Origin: Fragum whitleyi
Taxonomy: Eukaryota > Mollusca > Bivalvia > Cardiida > Cardiidae
Assembly (NCBI GenBank): GCA_948146395.1
Contig: OX411552.1
Coordinates: 413,501 to 477,500, forward strand
Reading direction: 5' to 3'
Length of the DNA stretch: 64,000 nt
Positions 54,086 to 64,000 of this stretch are shown piece by piece. A program made the translations under genes and the position numbers. The number at the start of each line of letters is the position of its first letter. Positions within the stretch are counted from its first letter, which is position 1. A model generated the notes under the pieces. The model had not been told where the DNA came from and did no database searches. It worked only from the letters and a program-made list of their open reading frames with translations.

Positions 54086-56140
54086 ATGATATCAAGGAAA
54101 ATGAGTAGAAATGAATTAACGGCTGTGACCGCTTCATTCAAAGATGTCGGCCATGGAATGAATGAACATCAAGAGGTAAAGAATTATGACTTAAATAAGA
54201 ACAAATCCTTAAGAAAAAAGCTGATCTCCACTGAGAAAAATGATGTTACAGTATTTGAAACGGGAGGAGGAATCAAGTTTGAATTCAATACGGGAATGTA
54301 TGAACTATTGAGATTTTCGGCTAACGAATATTACAGTTCTCATGATCAATCGAATTGTGATAAAATCCCCGTTTATGATGCAAAAGGAAATCTGGTTGAG
54401 ACAAAATACAAACTTTCGTCTCGTGGCCGAAAAGAGTATACGATAAATATGTATCACACTACAAGTAAATGTCTAGTCAATGGGAAAGAGACGAAATTAT
54501 TCACACAGAGAGATTTACCAAAAATACTTGACTTGGTTGAGTCCAAACTTAAAATCTCTGGTACATCTACCAAGGAATTAAATGAAAAAATGAGACAAAT
54601 TCTTCTCTCGTCATCACATATACAAGAGAAAAGTAACTCAGATTCGCCTGAAACGGAGGAAACATATTCTGAAAATGATTATTGTGATAGATCTGAGTTA
54701 GAAGCCTTGCGATCAACAATTGAGAGGGTCAGGAAGCTTAAACACAATAAAGCAAAAATGAAAATGGAGATATGTAATGAAAATAGCAGATGTTTCGAGT
54801 CCGTGAATACAAAGATTGACGCGCTAACAGAAATAGTGAAATCGCTCAGCATTCAATTACACGAACACATCATTGTATCAGCTGGTCAACTCGGGGAAAT
54901 CAAGGACGCAATTACGGCTATAAATAGACAAAACAAGATGTACAGTGATCGAATCAATAATGAAGTTGAATCTATCAATCAAAATACGGAGTCTATCAAC
55001 AAACAAATTCAGACGGTGAGTGAGAGCTTATTGCGTAGATTGCAGTCAATTTCTGACTCATTAAAACATTTCAAGGACTCTAAATTAGAAAGTAACTCCA
55101 TTCCAAGGAATGAAATGAACAACACTAAATGCTGTCCCAAAGAAAAAACCCTTACACCGGAAAACAGTGAGATCATTAACCTGACTCAAAGAACGATAAA
55201 TCCTGGAAATTCGATCGTCAGCTGTGAAAGTGAAAGTCAAAAAATATCAACAGTTAATAATGAAAACTTATTGTCAATACTGCGAAACAACACGACTGAA
55301 AATGGAATAGATTCGTTTGAAGAAAGTAAGACTGGGCGGCAAAGAGAACATACATCTACGAAAACAACTTCGACTAGAGACGTGAATCATTCAGCTAATG
55401 TAGGAGAAAGAGAAACACAATTTGAAACATGCGACGAGAAAATACTCCTCATTGGCGATTCTATTCTAAAAGGAATAAACCTGCGAGGCCTTCACAAAAG
55501 TGTTTATGTAAAAACTTGCCGGGGCAAAAAAATAAGAGATATATATCATCTGTTACAAAATAAAATGAATCTAGACGATTTCAAGACTGTTATTCTCTAC
55601 GCTGGTGGAAACGACGCTGCAGGTAACATTTCTATAGAAGAAACAGAAAATGATTTAATTCTCTTAGCAGACTACATGCAACCGAAATGTGATCTTTATA
55701 TATGTACATCTTGTCGTAGATCAGACACTAATGTGAGCCAACTAAACATAGCTATTAAAAAGGTTTGTGAACAGACCGCTGCCAACCTGATCGACTGCTT
55801 ACCGTCATTCGTGTACGGAAATGGTAACACTGTTTCAGAGTCGTACTTACGTGACGGAATTCATTTGTCACAAAAAGGTACACGAGACTTATTAACTGTG
55901 ATCAACGAATCTGTGACTGTTATAAAACCTAGGATTGAAAGTCGACAAAAAAGTATGCGCTACAACCGATTAAATGATCGGAGATCTGAAATACAATATA
56001 ATACACAGGCTTCGTCTGTGCTGCTTGACAAATACCAAAGATATTGCGTTATTTGTCGGGACAACACACATGAAACCTGGCAGTGTGGATATAGACAATA
56101 TAGTGTGTATGGCCCTCCTTATGGGTATAGAACATGTTAG
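54086..56140 (+). CDS. LINE ORF1 protein: conserved N-terminal domain, coiled coil, SGNH hydrolase, CCHC knuckle
   Basis: Intact 684-codon frame, ATG to TAG. Residues ~55-165 form a folded-looking region (FETGGGIKFEFNTGMYELLR; YTINMYHTTSKCLVNGKETK; FTQRDLPKILDLVESKL) that I cannot name but associate with mollusc retroelements. Residues ~245-330 are heptad-rich and probably a coiled coil, which would make the protein multimerise. Residues ~450-610 are an SGNH/GDSL-type hydrolase: GDS at 457-459 (candidate nucleophile Ser459), GGND at 507-510 and DGIH at 590-593 (Asp590, His593), so all catalytic blocks are present. Residues 654-667 (CVICRDNTHETWQC) fit C-x2-C-x4-H-x4-C, a zinc knuckle. Known for the family: ORF1 proteins bind the element RNA; the role of the esterase is unclear. 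A second possible start is Met6. The frame shows no damage, unlike ORF2. Confidence 0.9.
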   Translation: MISRKMSRNELTAVTASFKDVGHGMNEHQEVKNYDLNKNKSLRKKLISTEKNDVTVFETGGGIKFEFNTGMYELLRFSANEYYSSHDQSNCDKIPVYDAKGNLVETKYKLSSRGRKEYTINMYHTTSKCLVNGKETKLFTQRDLPKILDLVESKLKISGTSTKELNEKMRQILLSSSHIQEKSNSDSPETEETYSENDYCDRSELEALRSTIERVRKLKHNKAKMKMEICNENSRCFESVNTKIDALTEIVKSLSIQLHEHIIVSAGQLGEIKDAITAINRQNKMYSDRINNEVESINQNTESINKQIQTVSESLLRRLQSISDSLKHFKDSKLESNSIPRNEMNNTKCCPKEKTLTPENSEIINLTQRTINPGNSIVSCESESQKISTVNNENLLSILRNNTTENGIDSFEESKTGRQREHTSTKTTSTRDVNHSANVGERETQFETCDEKILLIGDSILKGINLRGLHKSVYVKTCRGKKIRDIYHLLQNKMNLDDFKTVILYAGGNDAAGNISIEETENDLILLADYMQPKCDLYICTSCRRSDTNVSQLNIAIKKVCEQTAANLIDCLPSFVYGNGNTVSESYLRDGIHLSQKGTRDLLTVINESVTVIKPRIESRQKSMRYNRLNDRRSEIQYNTQASSVLLDKYQRYCVICRDNTHETWQCGYRQYSVYGPPYGYRTC

Positions 56141-56179
56141 GGAAAATCAGACAGTTACCCCTATCGCGTAAGAAATATT

Positions 56180-56455
56180 GTGAACTTGAAAAACCTTTAT
56201 CAAATCAAACAATGCCCGAAACAAAAGTCAAAAATGAAAAATACTACTCATGATAATAATTTTCATGTATTGGATTTAAATTGCGATGATTGTAATCATA
56301 TCCCAAATACATGTAGCTTGTCTGAAGACGTTAAAGATTTAGTTGTTGAAAATAATTTAAACGTGAGGTATTTAAATAGTCATTCCATCAACCGATTGGG
56401 AAATCCGTGTAGGGAAACTGTTGATTTAAAAATGTCTCAAATTACTAGACTATGA
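56180..56455 (+). pseudogene. LINE ORF2, 5' fragment cut by an insertion
   Basis: ATG at 56180 opens a frame of ~89 element codons (MNLKNLYQIKQCPKQKSKMK..) that runs into the inserted element at 56448 and stops at TGA 56453. It lies 39 bases after the ORF1 stop, where ORF2 of such LINEs starts. The sequence is Asn/Lys-rich linker without a known domain. After conceptual removal of the insert with one TA, this frame is one base out of register with the downstream ORF2 frame, so a further small indel exists or the start is elsewhere. Confidence 0.6.
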
Positions 56456-56605
56456 GCCAGTATACACCCCCCCTCCCCCCCCCCCAAGGGGGAATTTTTG
56501 GGACTATGTTTTTTTGAAAGCCCAATGTCTAACGAGTATATTCTGAAAGTCTGGGGCTTTTAGGAGTTATTGAGGTCAAAGGTCAACAAGTGCACTTTTT
56601 CTATG
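56448..56605 (+). repeat. Left terminal inverted repeat of the 4.5-kb element
   Basis: Pairs with 60795-60951. It includes a C-rich run (56467-56486) followed by AAGGGGGAATTT, itself able to fold back. Compared with the right copy, it lacks about 15 bases (CAACTTGGCGGTT region) after GAAAGTCTG. Confidence 0.85.
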
Positions 56606-59329
56606 AAAGAATAAATGAGCTGGATTTGAAATGGTATATTCAACTATCTTTTCATGAAATTGAGCAGGAAATGGTTCTAGATGAATCACTAAATATTTTC
56701 CTGCTGGGAAATTTCATTTTAGGATAATTTAATGATAATTTTTATGAAATCAAAGTACTGAAAGTACTGAAATCTGTTCATATATAAGAGATTAAACCAT
56801 AGACAATTATGGCCATTTCAGACCAAAGGAGGATTTTTCCTTATATTTTCCCATCAACTTAAACAATAATTTGCCTGAAGGTAATTTGTATAATTTGTCA
56901 TTTGATTTCTATTGTATTTGTTGGTTATAAAGTTTAAGTCAGCCAGTGCATTTACATGAATATCATATATTTACGTAGATAAATTGAAAGGAAAACTTAT
57001 TTTTTTAAGTTTCTGCGAATAAAATACATCTTGAGGCAACTTTAACAACTCAAAATTATTGAAAGTATCAACTGTGGCAGCTTTGAGAGTAAACTGCATC
57101 TTCATAGATTTAATCAAAGAACTGAAATGACTGTATATCTTTGCTTATATACATGTTCAAACATAGGGAACACGCTTTTTCATTCTTAAAAGTGGAACAT
57201 CCCTTTTGCTTTCTTTTATATCTTGCGTTCCTTGTAAAAGTTCATGTTGGTGTCAGATTGTGTCCACTAAAGTTGTGCTTTATATTAGTTTAGGTATAGA
57301 TATAAAAGCATTGTAGATTTACTTGTATGTATAATGAAAGTATAGATGAAATGGGACAAAATCTAGATTTTGCGGTTTTTTTGTTTGCATAGGCACTTAA
57401 TCACAGTTTCTAATAATTAAAGCAGTTACTCACTGTCATTTAAATATTGAATGGTTTAAGTTTTAAAGCACATAACTATTACTTTTTTATAGATCAAAGT
57501 ACTGAAAGCACTGAATGTCAAAGATAAAAAAGAGACCAAATTTTTATCTCTCAAGAGTCAATTCCATTTTTCTTTAGTCTAACAACAGTTATCACAATTG
57601 TGTGAGTCTAGAAGGGAGCCATGGGGCCATGGGCTTTCTTGAATGTGAAATGGAATTCTTTCTAACCAACTCTTCTCCCATTAAGTGAAATTGATTATTT
57701 ACAATACTCAAACCTTAATGGAAAAAGTTATGTTTCCAATGGATATTCACATTGTTACATTTTCCAAACTTGTTTCTGATGTACTAAATGCTATTTTTTT
57801 TCTCAAAATTTGTTTTTGTAAAAACATGTCATCAGAAAATTCATATTTTGTTTCTGAGTCTGAAGGCATATAGCCGATATTTTTGGAAGATGACCACCCT
57901 TTCCAGCAGATAAAAAGCAAGGGGCCTGGTAGTTCCAGTAAATTGCATAGCTAGACTGAATATCAGTATTCAAATTTAAGTTAATATGAATCCTTTTGTG
58001 AAACTTTTTCATGAAAAATTATCATTTATATAGAAGCTGATCAAAATGATAACTACATCAGCTATAAATTAATACTATTGATACTTATTACAGAGCTCAC
58101 AAACAAGTTTTTTTAAAAAGTCACATGTTTTTCTTAAAATGTATGTGCAGAAATCATTTTTTATGCTTTGTGCTTTGTGTGTGGACATAAGCACTGTTAG
58201 CATAAAAGTTTTTTTTGCTTACATTGCACACTAATCACCCCAATTTACTCTTCAATCTAACAAAGATATGTTTATTTAATTTCTGAAATAAATTATAGTA
58301 AGATGAGCATAAACATTTTCAGTTTGGTAAGTGTGAAAGAGATATATATTTGAGGTTTTTTGTTCATTCAAAAATTCTATAGCGAAATCTAAAACTCCAA
58401 ATATAAATTTTGTGGCCTCCCCACACTCTCTTCTTGCCAGATTTTGAATGCAAAATACTGTAAAAAGGTCTATTAAAATACAATAAAGCTCTCTTCCAGG
58501 ATGTCCACCATGACTTGAATTTAACATAAGTGTTTGCTTTCTCTCTTTCTTACCAATTTTGATAAAATCATTCATGTATATATAAATATGGATCATACTG
58601 AGTGCAAATTAGTAATCACTTAAATTTTGATGAAATTCTCTAAGGTTATGTTGCAATACTGTTGATATTTTGAACCTGATGAAACGAAATACTTGATAAA
58701 ATAGAATTCTTGTTTTTTTACCTGCTTGACTCATTGTTCTCACACAAGTTTTTTTTTCATTTTCAAATCCCCTGTCCTTTTCCATCAAAATGTTAATGCA
58801 CATGACTTAATATTTGATTTAACTTAAATTTCATTTCATTTGTAATTCTAATGCAATTTTTACGATGTTGCAGGCTTAAGACAAAACATGAAGTTTTATG
58901 AAAACAAAGAGAAGCTTTGGAAAAGAGATGTGTACAGAAAATCTAGATGTATCTTTTCTCTAAGACGAAGGAAAATTCATTGACCATATTCCAATATCAT
59001 TTTACAAACCACTCTTATAAAAGAGTATGTAATGACCATCAGTTTGAATTAGCATTAAGCTATGTCAACTGGTATTGTTATAAGGTTATAATGTTAACAG
59101 ATTGAATGGTTTACTATTTAGCACCCATTTATATATCAATTTAAATATGATGCACATTTTGTGTATGAAAACCAGTCATAAAATGCTAATTGTATTATGC
59201 CAATCCTCTTTGATCTGTTTCACTAATTGATGTAGGATATTTTCATAGTGGAAAAAAATCCTTGGTAGAAGACTTTTTTGCCAGATTTCAAAGTTTCCGG
59301 TATATTGCTTTGTAAAAATTGAATCTAAC
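56606..59329. other. Interior of the 4.5-kb element, AT-rich, two inverted motif copies
   Basis: Non-coding. The motif ATCAAAGTACTGAAAG (reverse complement of the right-side motif) occurs at 56749-56773 and 57492-57515. Otherwise there are no genes, tRNA-like sequences or transposase fragments. Confidence 0.6.
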
Positions 59330-60780
59330 AAATTATACACAAATCAGTTCAAATCTGAATAACCTTTTAACTAGATTTAATCATTAAGTTCAGAATATTG
59401 AACAAACCACAGAACTGACATTACTGACAAAGGGATGAGATATGTAATTAGGGTAATTTATATAAGGAAATAAAAGTAAATTGAAAAAGAAATTCAAGAT
59501 TATAATATGCAAATCATGTTTCGGTACTTTCAGTGCTTTGAATTTCAACAAATAAGCCTGTTATCTTCAAAAATGTCTTGAAACTTTTATTAATTTGAAT
59601 CACCTGTTAATTGAATTGAATCATGACGTTCAGAATATTGTACAAACCAAATAACACATATTACTGGCAAAAGAGTGAGACATTACTTAACAAATGGAGT
59701 GAATTTGTCACAATAGCTCCCCTTTACCAGATTTTTTTTCATCAATTATAGAGAAAAGCTAAGGTAAGCAAAACTAAAAATTTCACATATGATAGTTTCA
59801 AATCATTCAATTGTATAACAATTATAAGTAAATTTGAATGGACTGGAAAATAATTCCTGTTAATATTGTGTTAAAACCTTTATAATAAAAAAGTCATATT
59901 TTGGTACTTTCAGTGCTTTAATTAGCTAAAATTAACCAATATGTTTACAGTTGGCTTGAACCTTTTTTGTAACTGTGTATTTTATTGAATGATTACATGC
60001 TGAACATGATCATTCCAAATTATAAGCATCTAATGACAATAAGTTTTATTTATATTTTAGTATAGTTATGACACTGGCATACTCAGGTCATTATAGTAAT
60101 CACATATTGGGCACATTTAAGCAAGCAATGTTAAAAAACTTTGTTCATATGATTAAAGGTATCCTCCAGCATGTCTTGACTAATATAATTATTGGAAAAG
60201 GAAGCAGAAAAACTTTTTAAATGATGTAAAATCTATATAAGCAAAAAACACCGGTTTTCGGTACTTTCAGTGCTTTGATTTGCTAAGAATAAACCTGATA
60301 TGTGCTCAAATGCCTTGAAACTTTTCTTTTTTATTTACCTTTAAGAATTATGTAATTCAAAATATAATTAACATCAAATAAAAACATATATTGACAAATG
60401 GTGAAATATGAATAATAGTATAGTTCTTGCTTTGGCTTGATCATGCCATGGCTTAAATCAGTTTTTGAACAAAATTCAAAAAGAAAATATCTAATAAACT
60501 TTGCTTGTAGGCTTCAAGGTATCCTCTAGCATGCTTAGAATAAATGAAAATGTTATTAACGACAGAAAAAATCTTTTTAAATCTTGTTAAAATCTTTATT
60601 AGCAAAGAAAATCGTTGATTTTCGGTACTTTCAGTGCTTTGATTTGCCCAAAGCCTCTCTGAAAATCACACAAATGTGTTTAATCTTTTTAATAATGTTT
60701 TGGGTATTGAATTATCTTGAAAAAGGTCCAAAGAAATTATCAAATCAACAAAATAAATATAAATTTCTGACTAAAGGTTA
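59330..60780 (+). repeat. ~365-bp diverged tandem array with GGTACTTTCAGTGCTTTGAT motif
   Basis: The motif stands at 59520-59543, 59899-59922, 60255-60281 and 60619-60645, spacings ~379, 356 and 364. Other shared words recur once per unit: CTTGAAACTTTT / CTTGAACCTTTTT, TTCAGAATATTG..CAAACCA (59389, 59630), ATCCTCCAGCATG / ATCCTCTAGCATG (60161, 60521) and AAATCTTTATTAGCAAAG / AAATCTATATAAGCAAAA. The motif is far better conserved than the rest of each unit. Confidence 0.75.
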
Positions 60781-60794
60781 AGATTTAAATTAGT

Positions 60795-60951
60795 GTGCAC
60801 TGGGTGACCTTTGACCTCAATAATTCCTGAAAGCCCCAACCGCCAAGTTGCAGACTTTCAGAATATACTCGGTAGATATTGGGCTTTCAAAAAATCATAG
60901 TCCCGAAAATTCCCCCTGAGGGGGGAGGAATCACCCTACTGGCCCATAGCC
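60795..60951 (-). repeat. Right terminal inverted repeat of the 4.5-kb element
   Basis: Reverse complement of 56448-56605 with several mismatches and a ~15-base difference. The many differences between the two ends suggest the element is not very recent, or that it transposes without keeping ends identical. Confidence 0.85.
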
Positions 60952-63900
60952 TATACCCCTATTTCAAACGATACATATAATACAATAAAAAAGGACTATT
61001 TAAATACAGATAATCAAAGTTCGCATTTACATGCTGAACAAAGTGTTTTTAACTCCGCGGATTATCAATTTAACTTAAGCGATAAATGTGAAAATAATTC
61101 CCGTAAGCAAAATAAATTTCATTATAAAAATGTAAATAATTCCACGCGAAAACAAAAAACATGTTCTATAACAGGTGAAGCTCATTTCACTAAAAAATCA
61201 AAAGGTATTCATATAGCTAATTTAAACATTAACCATCTTCTTCCAAAATTAGAAGAGATAAAGTTTCATTTAAAATCTTTTCAATCGCCTGATATTTTGG
61301 GAATGTGTGAAACATTCTTACATGAAAATATTGATAGCAACTGTTTGAAAATACCGAACTATACTTTTGAGCGACAAGACAGAAAAAGAAAATTAGGCGG
61401 TGGTATTATAGTGTATATTTCAGAAAAAATGCACTATAAAAGGCGATTTGATCTTGAATCAACCGAAATTGAGTCCATCTGGATTGAAATTAACCATTCT
61501 GATAAATCGTCATTTCTTCTCGACTTTGTTTACAGATCGCCTTCATCTGTGCAGTCGTGGATAGATATTTACCAAAAGCAGATAGACCAAGTTGATTTAC
61601 TAAATAAAGAGTTTCACGTTTTAGGTGATTTCAATATAAGATATTATAGGAATGATGGTATAGAAAAATTCGAAAATACCAAATGGGAAAATTTTGTTTC
61701 TAATTATGATATACAACAGCTAGTAAAAAGTTCCACAAGGGTGACTAAAAAAAGTTCAAGCATAATTGATCATATATATACAAACTCTGTACATAGCACG
61801 TGCGATGTCTATGTTTCAACATTGTCTATAAGCGATCACTTTCCAGTTTGTTTCACGAGGAAAAGGAATGTGGATTCAGATGATTTAAGAAGCAGTCAAA
61901 ATCACGAAACGATTGAATATAGGTGCTATGAAAATTTTGATATAGACAAATTTACATTCGATTTATCTTATTCAGGCATTGAATGTGTAGAAATGATAAT
62001 CAACCCTAACGATGCTATTAGTAAATTATATGCCATAGTAAACTCAGTTTTATCAATTCATGCACCCTTGAAGCAAAAAAGAGTCAAGCGCTCACACCAG
62101 CCTGCTTGGTTTAATAGGGAAGTAAAGGAAATGATGTACGAAAGGGATATGGCTCTTAAACAGAGAGCTTTTGATAGATACAAAATTTTACGCAATAAGG
62201 TTACTTATATGATTAAGCATAATAAGAAAAACTATTTCAATAAGGCTATAGAAAATAAGGAAAGTCCCAAAATAATTTGGAAAAACCTTAAAGAAATTGC
62301 ATATGTAAACAACTCAAAAGAACTTATAATGCCTAAGAAAATCATCACATCAGATTCAATCATTGAAGGAAGTCTTAATATAGTTAATGAATTAAATAGA
62401 CATTTTGTTTGCATATCGGATATTGTGAACAAGACGAGATTCTCCTGTGAAAATTTTAATTTTCTCAAAGAAACACTTGATCAAAAGTTAGGTAATGAAA
62501 CTTTCACTATTGAATTTATTTCAGCATTTGAAGTGCATCAAACCATAAGAAAACTTGATTCAACTAAAGCGACGGGTCTGGATGGCTTGGGTCCAAAAAT
62601 TTTGAAACAATGTGGTGATATTATTACTCCGGCTATAGCTTCGATTATCAATAATAGTATTTCTTCAGGAATATATCCTGATCAAATGAAAGAAGCACGC
62701 GTAATACCCATTTTCAAAACGGGTGACAAAGACGATCCAAATAATTATAGACCCATTTCGATTCTGTCCACCATTTCAAAGATATTCGAAATGCACATCG
62801 CTACACAGCTTCAATGTTTCTTTAAAAGAACAAACATTTTAAACAAATCTCAATCTGGTTTTAGAAAACACTATTCGTGTACATCGGCGTTAATTAAAAT
62901 GATAGACGCGTGGCTTTCAGATGTAGATGACGGTAAATATGTAGGGACAGTTTTCCTAGACCTAAGAAAGGCGTTTGATCTTGTTGATCATGAAATCCTG
63001 ATACATAAACTGAAATTATACCACTTTACTGAGAATACGAGTACCCTTTTCAAATCATATTTGACTAACAGAAAACAATTAATATAGATAGGACACTTAA
63101 AATCGTCTTTACTTGAAATAACATCTGGAGTACCCCAAGGATCGATTCTAGGTCCACTTCTCTTTCTAATTTACATCAATGATATCACTTTAACCAAATC
63201 TGAAGTTGAAATAGATCTATATGCAGATGATTCTACTATGTACAAGTCCGATTTTGAAATCGTATCTATACAATCTAAACTGCAATCGAGCCTAATTCGC
63301 GTGCAGGAATGGTGTCAAATTAACAACATGTCTCTACACCCTTTAAAAACAAAATGCATGTTGATTGGACCCAAACATAAATTATTGCAAGACAGTCAAA
63401 TTAAATTAACTATTAACGGTCATGAATTGGAAAATGTAAAGTCACAAAAAGTCTTAGGGGTCTTTATAGATAATCACTTAAATTGGCGACCACAAATTGA
63501 TTATGTATGTAAGGGACTGAAGAATAAAATCGCCCTATTCAAAAATATTTCGTATTATCTATCAAAGGAAATGAAATTGCTTTTTTACAATTCATATGTA
63601 TTACCCATTTTTGATTATTGCTGTGTTGTATGGGGTAAAAATAACAAAACGTACGTAAATAAGATATGTACACTTCAGAGAAGAATAGCTCGGCTTATAC
63701 TCGGTAAACCAAGACAAACACAAGCAAACGAATTATTTAAGGAATTAGAATGGTTACCCTTTACAGAAAGATGTAATTATCACGCAGCTGTTTTAACTTT
63801 TAAAACAATCAAGAATGAAGCACCGGATTACATGTCCGATATCATCCACATTTCTAGAAATGAAAACTATATATTGCGATCAGAGACAAAGAATGACCTA

Positions 63901-64000
63901 TTTGTCGCGAAATTACCACGAACAAATGTGTATAAGGATAGTTTTAGCTTTTACATAGTAAATGTTTGGAATGAGATTCCCATTGAAATCAGAAACGAAA
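60952..64000 (+). pseudogene. LINE ORF2: APE endonuclease and reverse transcriptase, one in-frame TAG, 3' end outside window
   Basis: Open in one frame from the insert to the window end, apart from TAG at 63085-63087. A Met at 61297 is inside the endonuclease domain, so it is not the true start. Endonuclease marks: HIANLNINHLLPKLEEIKFH (61210), CETFLHE (61306), GGGIIVYIS, LGDFNI (61621), IIDHIYTNS and SDHFPV (61831). RT marks: NYRPISILSTISKIFE (62740), SGFRKHYSC, FLDLRKAFDLVDHEIL (62953), GVPQGSILGPLLFLIYINDI (63127), YADDSTMY (63220) and LGVFIDNHLNWRPQIDYV (63450). The protein nicks target DNA and reverse-transcribes the element RNA. The stop lies between RT motif A (DLRKAFD) and motif B (GVPQGS), so a product would lack the YADD active site. 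Everything after the stop is still open, which means inactivation is recent or the base is a private substitution. Confidence 0.9.

Larger units (their letters stand above)
56448..60951. mobile_element. 4.5-kb non-autonomous palindromic DNA element inserted in LINE ORF2
   Basis: The left end GACTATGAGCCAGTATACAC and the right end (reverse complement GGCTATGGGCCAGTAGGGTG) begin ~155-base inverted repeats. These continue through GGGGGAATTTTTGGGACTAT, TTTTGAAAGCCCAATGTCTA, GAGTATATTCTGAAAGTCTG and TTATTGAGGTCAAAGGTCAA to GTGCAC. TA stands at both outer edges (56446-56447; 60952-60953), a probable target duplication. The 4.2-kb interior is AT-rich with no ORF above ~106 residues and no transposase motif. 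It carries a partial tandem array (59330-60780). Confidence 0.85.
53900..64000 (+). mobile_element. APE-type LINE retrotransposon, runs off the right edge, with a 4.5-kb insert
   Basis: Order: likely 5' untranslated region (start not fixed, ~53900), ORF1 54086-56140, 39-base gap, ORF2 start 56180, foreign insert 56448-60951, ORF2 continued to the window end. An ORF1 with an SGNH esterase-like domain, plus an ORF2 of APE endonuclease and RT, is the arrangement of the jockey/CR1/L2 group of LINEs. Exact clade cannot be fixed by eye. A perfect CRE word TGACGTCA lies at 53972-53979, about 110 bases before ORF1. Confidence 0.85.

Noticed and set aside
56606..59329. Transposase or other gene inside the 4.5-kb element
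   Set aside because: Open frames there are at most ~106 residues, on mixed strands, with no recognisable motif.
63085..63087. Programmed readthrough of the TAG in LINE ORF2
   Set aside because: No readthrough context or downstream structure is evident; an ordinary nonsense change is simpler.

Overview
The window is nuclear DNA of an animal, most likely a bivalve mollusc and perhaps a heterodont (clam-like) species. The sequence is AT-rich, has spliced genes with GT-AG introns, and is crowded with interspersed repeats. Several repeat types (the TTTAGCTC..CTGAGCAC..GTGCTCAAGGTGAG type, the GAGAGATCGGGGGCATATTG type with GTCCGTCTGTCTG runs and CAAGGTCAAGGTCAT motifs) are ones I associate with bivalve genomes. 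Species cannot be fixed by eye.

Region 1 (1-14053, + strand) holds the 3' nine exons of one clearly recognisable gene, CTU1 (cytosolic tRNA 2-thiolation protein 1). The 5' exons, including the PP-loop, lie left of the window. Its introns are packed with repeats, some nested in one another. A ~1.1 kb element with an internal ~165-bp tandem repeat occurs in two separate introns. Immediately upstream of the penultimate exon are two decayed tandem copies of the 5' part of that exon; one keeps an acceptor AG that would lead into an in-frame stop.

Region 2 (14054-52658) contains no convincing protein-coding gene. It is a mixture of unique AT-rich DNA and at least a dozen families of short non-autonomous elements. 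These include a ~430-bp palindromic family with CAGT ends and TA flanks (seven copies), a ~160-bp GGTAGTGGACC family (six), a ~125-bp hairpin family with GCAAACTGTTTGCAAATTAT arms (six plus relatives), TTAA-flanked families, a ~270-bp family with CACGCGAAAAGGGACCATCT ends, two tRNA-derived SINE families and a possible 2.7-kb hAT-like element.

Region 3 (52659-53538, - strand) is a dead Tc1-like transposase with a frameshift, a lost first catalytic aspartate and a late stop.

Region 4 (about 53900 to the right edge, + strand) is a nearly complete APE-type LINE. Its ORF1 is an intact 684-residue protein with a coiled coil, an SGNH-hydrolase (esterase-like) domain and a CCHC zinc knuckle. Its ORF2 (APE endonuclease plus reverse transcriptase, YADD) is interrupted near its start by a 4.5-kb palindromic DNA element with no transposase, and carries one TAG stop inside the RT. 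The inserted element has ~155-bp terminal inverted repeats, probable TA target duplication and a partial ~365-bp tandem array carrying a highly conserved GGTACTTTCAGTGCTTTGAT motif. It is the best candidate here for something undescribed.

All calls come from reading the sequence by eye. Repeat borders are accurate to a few bases where terminal repeats were matched and approximate elsewhere.
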